From Camarhynchus parvulus (taxonomy: Eukaryota > Chordata > Aves > Passeriformes > Thraupidae), in NCBI RefSeq assembly GCF_901933205.1, contig NC_044590.1, positions 14,659,501 to 14,723,500 of the forward strand: a stretch of 64,000 nt of DNA, read 5' to 3'. Position numbers and translations under genes: made by a program. Below are positions 57,950-64,000 of the stretch, one piece after another. Below the pieces are notes generated by a model that worked only from the letters and a program-made list of their open reading frames with translations, was not told the origin of the DNA and ran no database searches. Positions within the stretch are counted from its first letter, which is position 1. Each line of letters begins with the position of its first letter.

Positions 57950-58746
57950 ATGCAGCGGGTTTCCCTGAGGGGGAGGCCTCCCCCAAAACAGGACAGGGGG
58001 AGGAAGGGAAGCGGGATGCGGGAACACAAAATAACCATTTACAGGGTAAAATCTGGTGGTCTCACAAGCGTTTCAGGCTTGTGACCACCAAAGATTTTGC
58101 TTTCAGGTCTACCCAGTGGATGGTCATTGGAGTGGACTTGCCAGAAGAGTTCCAGAACTTGACCAAAGATCATACAAGATTGTACAGTGAGTACTTTGTC
58201 ATTGGGGACACTGCACACACACCTATGGAGATTGAGGTGGCCCCCATGACCATCAGAGGGGACATACCTAACCTCATTCTCCTGGCGCGCTGTCCACAGC
58301 CACCCTTCCGTTTGGCCCAGGGGCAAATCATCGCCCAGGCCATTCCTGTTCCAGCAGAAATTTCAGTAGATGACAAGGCACCAGGTGTATACTGGGCAGA
58401 AATAGTTGGCGAGGACAAACCCATTATGGGATGCAACCTGAAGCGTGGAACAGAACACCTCCACGTGGAAGGGTTACTTGACACTGGGGCAGATGTGACA
58501 ATCATACCTGAAATGTTGTGGCCGTCACATTGGGATCTGCAGCCCGTGGCTGGTCAAATTCAAGGTGTAGGAGGATTCACATTGGCAAAGATATCAAAGA
58601 GCATCGTGCAAATTGAGGGACCAGATGGAAAATTGGCCAATGTCCGCCCATTTGTTACTAATTACAAAGCTCCCCTGTGGGGTAGAGACACCATGTCCCA
58701 GTGGGGGGTCAAATTGGTCATCCCTAAAACACCCCAGGGTTTTTAA
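57911..58746 (+). CDS. pro: ERVK-like pro (upstream domain and aspartic protease)
   Basis: It is open from the slip site to TAA at 58744-58746. The first part (about 58040-58350) is in the place where betaretrovirus-like elements carry dUTPase and looks like a degenerate version of it (FRSTQWMVIGVDLP, QGQIIAQAIPVP), but I do not see all catalytic motifs. The protease has DTG at 58480-58488 within LLDTGADVTIIP and a C-terminal LWGRDTMSQWGV block. The enzyme cleaves the Gag and Gag-Pol precursors. The frame is intact. Because of the gag indels, an open frame from 57538 runs straight into pro without frameshifting. Confidence 0.8.
58737..58743 (+). promoter_or_regulatory. pro-pol -1 ribosomal frameshift site
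   Basis: G GGT TTT, in the pro frame, sits immediately before the pro stop TAA at 58744. A -1 slip enters the pol frame, which then runs open into the RT. The position and pattern fit a pro-pol slip site. Confidence 0.7.
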
Positions 58747-61700
58747 AAGCAGCCACTGTCGAGCGCCCCGCCCACAAGTTAACATGGCTGAGAAATGATC
58801 CAGTCTGGGTAAAACAGTGGCCACTCAGTAATGAAAGGATAGAGGCGCTCGAGGAGCTTGTGGCAGAACAATTGGCCAAAGGACACATTGAAGAGACATC
58901 TAGCTGCTGGAATTCCCCAGTCTTTGTAATAAAAAAGCCAGGGAAGAACAAGTGGCGGCTCCTCCATGATTTAAGAGAAATAAACAAGAGAATTGTGGAC
59001 ATGGGGTCTCTCCAACCAGGGATGCCCTCCCCAACGATGCTCCCCCAGAATTGGCAATTGGCTGTCCTGGACATCAAGGACTGTTTCTTCCATATTCCCG
59101 TACACCCAGAGGACGCGCCACGGTTTGCCTTCTCGGTTCCCACCACCAACCGAAAAGCCCCAATGAAGCGCTACCACTGGAAAGTATTGCCTCAGGGCAT
59201 GAAATGTAGTCCATCCATCTGCCAGGGGTACGTGGCTTTGTTGCTGTCCCCAGTGTGCGCCCAGAAAAAAGAGGCAATCATCCTACACTACATGGATGAT
59301 GTGCTTGTGTGTGCCCCCGATGACATAATACTCCAAGACACACTTGACCTAGTGGTTAAAGTTTTAACCTCTGCTGGATTCCAACTGCAGGAAAACAAGG
59401 TTCAGAGAATGCCACCTTGGAATTACCTGGGTTTACAAATCACTGCGCGGACCATTGTTCCGCAGAAATTGGAAATTAAGATTGATCCCAAAACTCTAGC
59501 AGATCTCCATTCCTTGTGTGGGGCTTTGAACTGGGTCAGGCCTTGGCTTGGTCTCACTAACAGAGACCTAACTCCCCTTCTTAATTTACTGAAGGGAGAG
59601 AGAGAGCTAGCCTCTCCCAGGGAACTGACCCCAGAGGCAAAAAAACCGCCCTCCAAAAAGTGCAGAAGGCTTTGGCCGAGAGGCAGGCTCACCGTTACAA
59701 GCCTGAGCTGCCTTTTGAATTCATTGTTTTGGGGAAGTTACCACACTTACACAGGTTGATATTCCAATGGTTTGAAGTACAAAAGGATCCACTTCTAATC
59801 ATAGAGTGGGTTTTTCTCTCTCATCAGCGATCCAAAACCATCACACAGCCACAGGAGCTAATAGCTCAGCTGATCTGGAAGGCCAGGGTAAGATTGCGTG
59901 AGCTGGCCGGTTGTGACTTTGAGTGCATTCACCTTCCAGTCAGCCTTTCTAAGGAGGGAAAGAGCTCTCCCGAGAGGCTGACCAGAAAATGGTTCGACAA
60001 CCTGCTCCAGAGCAATGCCAGTCTCCAGCTATCCCTGGACAGCTACAGTGGACAGGTATCAGTCCAGGCCCCATCACACAAGCTGTTCCACGAGGAATTC
60101 CACCTCATTGCTCCTGAGAAAAGGAGTCTTAGGCCACTCAAGGCGCTTACAGTGTTCACTGATGCATCCGGAGCCTCCCACAAGTTGGTGATGACTTGGA
60201 GAAATCCCCAGACCCAGCATTGGGAAGCTGATGTTGAGTTTGTGGAAGGGTCGCCCCAGATTGCTGAGCTTGCGGCGGTGGTAAGAGCCTTTGAGAGGTT
60301 CTCAGAGCCAATCAATTTGGTTACTGATTCAGCCTATGTGGCGGGGGTAGTGTCCAGGGCGGAGCAGGCAGTTCTCAAAGAAATCAAGGATGGGCATCTC
60401 CACAGGTTGCTCTCAAAACTAATTTACTTGGTTTCGCAGCGGGAGCACCCCTTCTATGTGATGCACGTGAGGTCACACACTGATTTGCCAGGCGAGATCG
60501 CAGAAGGTAATTGCAAGGCAGATGCCCTTGCCACTCCGGCAGAAATGGCACGCCTTCCAGACATCTTTCAGCAGGCAAAGCTAAGTCACCAACAATACCA
60601 CCAAAATGTTCCAGGTCTAATCCGTCAGTTCCAACTAACTCGCAGTCAGGCTCGAGCCATTGTGGCCACCTGTCCCAATTGCCAGCTTCAGGCAGTGCCA
60701 TCCCTGGGTGTTGGGGTTAACCCCCGAGGCCTTGGGAGCTGTGAAGTGTGGCAGACAGACATCACACACATTCCCAGTTTTGGTCGCATGAAATACGTAC
60801 ATGTCAGCATAGACACATACTCAGGTGCGGTTTATGCCTCTGCCCACATAGGGGAAAGGGCTGCGCATGCCAAACAGCACTTGCTGCAAGCCTTTTCAGT
60901 ATTGGGGGTCCCTAGGGAAATTAAAACTGACAATGGCCCAGCGTATGCCTCCAAGGAGTTCCTAGAGTTTGTCCAGCAGTGGGGAGTGGAGCATAAGACA
61001 GGCATTCCCCACTCCCCCACAGGTCAAGCTGTGATTGAGCGTGCCCACCACACGCTCAAAGAGGTCCTGGCTAGGCAGGGTAATTCTGCAGCGTGGATGA
61101 CACCACAACAAAAGCTCTGCAAAGCCTTGTTTACTATCAATTTTCTCAATTGTTCCTTTGAAAACATGAATCCTCCGGTAATATGTCATTTCAATACTAA
61201 CAACCAGTTTAAGTTGTCACAGCGTCCACCAGTTCTCATTAAGGACCCGGAAACCAAGGGTCCTTATGAGCTCGTCACCTGGGGTGTCGGGATCTCTAGC
61301 TGGTCAGAGTGACCCCGAGAAAAGTTCGAAAGTCTCTTTTCCCAGCCCGGCGCTTGAAGAAGGAGTCAGGGCTCTTCATTTCTCGGTCTCAAGGTTGTTT
61401 ATTTTATCTTATCTATAAAAAGTTTTCTCCTGCCCTGCCGAGGTCAGCTCAGCAAGACAGTTCCAGGCACTCTCCGCCCGCTCCCAAGGCTGTGTCGTCT
61501 TTTATACTACAAATCACGTATATCATATTTACTTTTACTTTCCAATACCTATCACCCATGTTAGACAGTGCACCTCTATTCTAAACCAATCCCCAAGTGC
61601 CAACATCACAGCAGAAGATGGAGGCCAAGAAGAAGAAGGAGAAAGGCTGGACACACCCAGATTCCTCCATCTTGCCTCCTGAACCCCCATACCAAAAAAG

Positions 61701-62081
61701 CCAAAATCTTCTTTTCCAGCCCATGATAATTTCACTATTATTCTACCTAAACTGTTGTGGCTTGCTGATCTTCATATAAGGTTGGTAATTTGCTCCATGG
61801 GTCATAATCAAAACCACAGGTGTCTTGGGCTCTGTGACAGGGTCTCTGAGACCCCTAGCAGGGGTCCTGGTGTCCTGGACAGCCAGAGGTGTGTCCTGGG
61901 TCCTGACACTGGGGGTGTGGTTACGCGTGTGTATCCACCCCCTCAGGCCTTCGATGGATACCCCAAAAGTGGGTAAAACCTTTTGTCCCCAAAAATGCAG
62001 CTCCAGCAGATGGGGAGAAGAAGCAAGCAGCTGTCGCTTCCAAGAGAAGACGCCGCTGGAAGAAGAAGGAAGAAGCTTCCT
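58744..62081 (+). pseudogene. pol: ERVK-like pol (RT, RNase H, integrase), two breaks
   Basis: The RT frame runs from the slip site, with LDIKDCFFHIPVHP and YMDD at 59289-59300. At 59639-59645 a run of seven A (six expected) shifts the frame. The second frame (open to 61312) has RNase H (FTDASG near 60155) and integrase with an HHCC-type zinc motif (HQQYH, CPNC) and the catalytic Asp, Asp and Glu blocks (WQTDITH, KTDNGPAY, QAVIERAHHTL). The integrase C-terminus is interrupted at 61284 by a nested LTR, and its frame resumes at 61915 with a lysine/arginine-rich end, stopping at about 62081. The intact enzyme would copy and integrate viral DNA. Confidence 0.88.
61279..61914 (-). mobile_element. 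Nested solo LTR inside integrase, 6-bp TSD
   Basis: A 624-bp LTR spans 61285-61908. On the minus strand it starts TGTCAGGACC and ends GATCCCGACA, with TGTC/GACA inverted ends. CTGGGG flanks it on both sides (61279-61284 and 61909-61914). On the minus strand a TATAAAAG box (near 61500) and AATAAA (near 61397) are in the right order for an LTR. The family differs from the host provirus. The class II type is inferred from the 6-bp duplication. Confidence 0.9.
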
Positions 62082-62189
62082 AAACCAGTTAGCTGTATTC
62101 TGGCAGACCCATGAACTTGTATGTGTCTTGTTCAAAAATGTTTGTTTTCCTTTGTAGAATAGAAAATCTACCTCCCACCTAACCTCAAG
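62082..62189 (+). promoter_or_regulatory. Probable env splice acceptor region
   Basis: The stretch TTTGTTTTCCTTTGTAG (62141-62157) is a good pyrimidine tract and AG about 30 bases before the env-type ATG at 62190, as expected for a spliced env mRNA. Confidence 0.5.
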
Positions 62190-62718
62190 ATGAGCCCTGC
62201 CCGAGTGGTCATCCTGTTCACGCTGAGCAGTCGCACAGCTGCGTGGATCGTTTCTCAGCCACGCCAAAACATCTGGGTGACCCTGGCACAGACACTCCAA
62301 TATGCCTGTCCACAGCAGCAGCAAAGGAGATTTCCTCCTGCTGCTGCATGGACACGAGTGCCAGGAATTTGAGGGACTGTGCTGCATGAACCTAACATCA
62401 AAAGCACCCAACGTCCACGCAGCTCTCTAAGAAATGAAAGGCCTGATCGGACGAGTTGAGCAGGAACTCGAAGACTGGTTCTGCGGATTGTTCAGGGACT
62501 GGGGTTTCTCGGGGTGGTGGGCCTCTATAATTAGGACAATTTTGTTGTTTCTTGTTGTTCCTTTCCTAGTCATGTTAGCATTTGGGATTCTACGCCGCAT
62601 AATTTTAAAGGCTATTAATGGTTTGGTCTCCAGCACCACAGGAGTCAACTGCTCAGAGTTTGTGGAACTAAAGCAAATTGACAGGCCCGCAAACTATGAG
62701 TGGTGGACAAATTCATAA
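62190..62718 (+). pseudogene. env: ERVK-like env remnant, surface subunit deleted
   Basis: ATG 62190 begins a short signal-peptide-like segment and the start of a surface-subunit-like region. This breaks off near 62310. The sequence then jumps to the transmembrane subunit in another frame, with a CX6CC motif (62359-62385), a TAA at 62428-62430 and an open 94-codon C-terminal part (62434-62718) with a hydrophobic membrane span (IIRTILLFLVVPFLVMLAFG). Most of the surface subunit and the fusion region are missing. CX6CC is the covalently linked, gamma/alpha-type env arrangement. This remnant cannot make a functional envelope. Confidence 0.8.
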
Positions 62719-62764
62719 TCAGCAGCAGAAATAGTCTGGTACATTTCCTTTTAGTTTTAGTTAA

Positions 62765-62779
62765 CAGAAAAGGTGGAGG
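62765..62779 (+). promoter_or_regulatory. Polypurine tract of the ERVK-like provirus
   Basis: The bases from 62765 (CAGAAAAGGTGGAGG) directly precede the 3' LTR and are nearly all purine, as expected for the plus-strand primer. Confidence 0.7.
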
Positions 62780-63118
62780 TGTTGTATTGCATCTAGCTGT
62801 CCCCTCCCATACCTGGTTCGGTGGGCTGTCCCACGGGTGGTCCCTCCCCATTGGCATCCCATTGGCCATGGTCCTCTTTCCCCGCCCCCTCTCCCCTGCA
62901 CAAAACCCCATAGCAGGCTGTCTGGGGTTCTCTTTCTTCACCTGGGTGGCTGCACCACCTCATGTCCTGTCTCAAGCTAATAAACGGATACCTACACCCA
63001 CGTGGAGGAAGAGCGCTCCTTGTGTTTTGTCCTTCGTCTATGCTGGTTCCGTGCTGGGCTTGGATTCGTGCTGGCCAGATTGGACTCATATAAGCCCAGA
63101 AACCCACGGAACGCAGCA
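62780..63118 (+). repeat. 3' LTR of the ERVK-like provirus
   Basis: 339 bp, TG...CA, collinear with the 5' LTR and differing at three sites. It is followed directly by the right copy of the CATTCC duplication. Confidence 0.92.
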
Positions 63119-63124
63119 CATTCC

Positions 63125-63592
63125 GAGCAGGACAGAGGCACAAGACCAAACAGGGAGATGAACTGAGGCTGTTGCAGATATATGATAAACTTGAAACACT
63201 TAAAGCACTTATAATTTTAAATCATTATTATTTTATAAGTTTAATTGACATTTCCAGGAATTAGAGAGGAAGATTGTCTTGGACATGTGAGGAGAGCAGG
63301 GTGGGACATAATAAAGGGGTGAAAATAACTCACCATAGGAACTTACCAAACAGCCTTTATAAAAAATGAGATGAGACCTGGGGCTTCTGCCTCTTAGTCT
63401 CTAACTCCTAAGCTAGTAATTTCTTATGCATAATTTCAGGTTCTCCATCTGTAAATGTGCAGGGTGCTGCTAGATAATTGCAGCAGCTGGGACCTGCTTG
63501 TGGCAGTTGGGAGCCTGGCAGAGACAGCCAAATGTTGTGTGGGGCTGACCTCAAGGTTTTACCATGTGGTCTCCTTTTCCCTGTGCCTGCAG
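63125..63592. other. Rest of the ferlin intron, nothing recognised
   Basis: The sequence between the provirus and the last visible ferlin exon. I see no repeat or gene. It ends in a normal acceptor (CCTGCAG). Confidence 0.5.
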
Positions 63593-64000
63593 GCTCCATC
63601 GAATTGAAGCTGCATGACATGGTGTGAGCAGCCAAGAGCTCTGAGCATTGCACCATCAAAATGGCCAAGGAGAATGCAACACCTTGATTCTCCATCTCCC
63701 GATATAAGCGCATGAGGGGCTGGTGGCCCTTCATCAAACTCAGAGATCAAGAAGATGACGAGAGACAGGAAAGAGAGTACAAGAAGAAGAAAACGAAGTG
63801 GAGCAGCTCAGTCAGACCAGAGGACATGGAATTCACAGACCCCAGTGGGAACAAGTATTTCCTGACGGTAAGGTGGGGAGCTGGCACTGGTGAGCACAGC
63901 CAGTGTTTTTCCTCTGCCTTGATGTGGCAGCCTGTCCTACACGCACACAATCTACAAGGGAAGCAGTGACCCAGCTTCTGCAGGATCCTGAAGACTTCTT

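Larger units (their letters stand above)
54804..63124 (+). mobile_element. ERVK-like (class II) provirus with deleted env
   Basis: The 339-bp LTRs (54810-55148 and 62780-63118) are flanked by CATTCC at 54804-54809 and 63119-63124, a 6-bp target duplication. The internal order is primer site, an 824-base leader, gag, pro, pol, an env remnant and a polypurine tract. Gag, pro and pol lie in frames related by two -1 steps, as in betaretrovirus-like elements. The LTRs differ at three sites (0.9 percent), so it is young. Indels in gag and pol, a nested LTR and an env deletion make this copy defective. It has the same orientation as the ferlin. Confidence 0.93.

Noticed and set aside
61743..62411. 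222-codon ORF on the minus strand across the nested LTR and env
   Set aside because: It spans the end of the nested LTR, the integrase tail and env on the wrong strand, with no motif. It is a shadow frame.

Overview
The window reads as bird nuclear DNA, most likely from a songbird. It carries a long CR1 LINE plus several CR1 fragments, bird-type LTR families, two young proviruses and one large multi-exon gene. There is no prokaryotic coding density and no tRNA or rRNA that I can see. The songbird assignment is inference from the recent LTR activity.

Layout. 1-900: nothing recognisable, then T homopolymers (one run of 62). About 905-4790: a nearly full-length, decayed CR1 LINE on the minus strand. 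4.8-12 kb: a repeat graveyard of solo LTRs, including one LTR nested in another and two copies of one family in opposite orientations. 12033 to beyond the right edge: the exons of a type II ferlin on the plus strand, best matched to FER1L4. Forty-one exons can be placed with consistent splice phases, from the start codon to the exon before the C-terminal membrane anchor, which lies outside the window.

The ferlin is broken. I count five in-frame stops (20133, 29827, 44190, 63625, 63685), frameshifts in exons near 19696 and 42019/42058, a phase clash at 34324, two lost splice donors (23612 GT to AT; 32277 GT to TT), a probable shrunken intron at 25590, and an LTR inserted exactly at the splice acceptor of exon 4. 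Most C2-domain coding sequence is still easy to read, so the loss looks fairly recent.

Two proviruses lie in late introns. The first (44960-51484, minus strand) is ERVL-like with a 5-bp target duplication. Its 675-bp LTRs differ at only eight sites, and every one is a G-to-A change in a GG context on the viral sense strand. Its pol is full of TGG-to-TAG type changes. This is a clear footprint of cytosine-deaminase editing of the cDNA before integration. The second (54810-63118, plus strand) is a class II, ERVK-like provirus with 339-bp LTRs, a 6-bp target duplication, gag/pro/pol frames with recognisable -1 frameshift sites, and an internally deleted env. A solo LTR of a third family is nested in its integrase end.

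The most interesting observations are the strand-specific, 3'-LTR-biased hypermutation of the ERVL copy, the LTR that took over a splice acceptor by duplicating its CCAG, and the probable unitary pseudogenisation of FER1L4.
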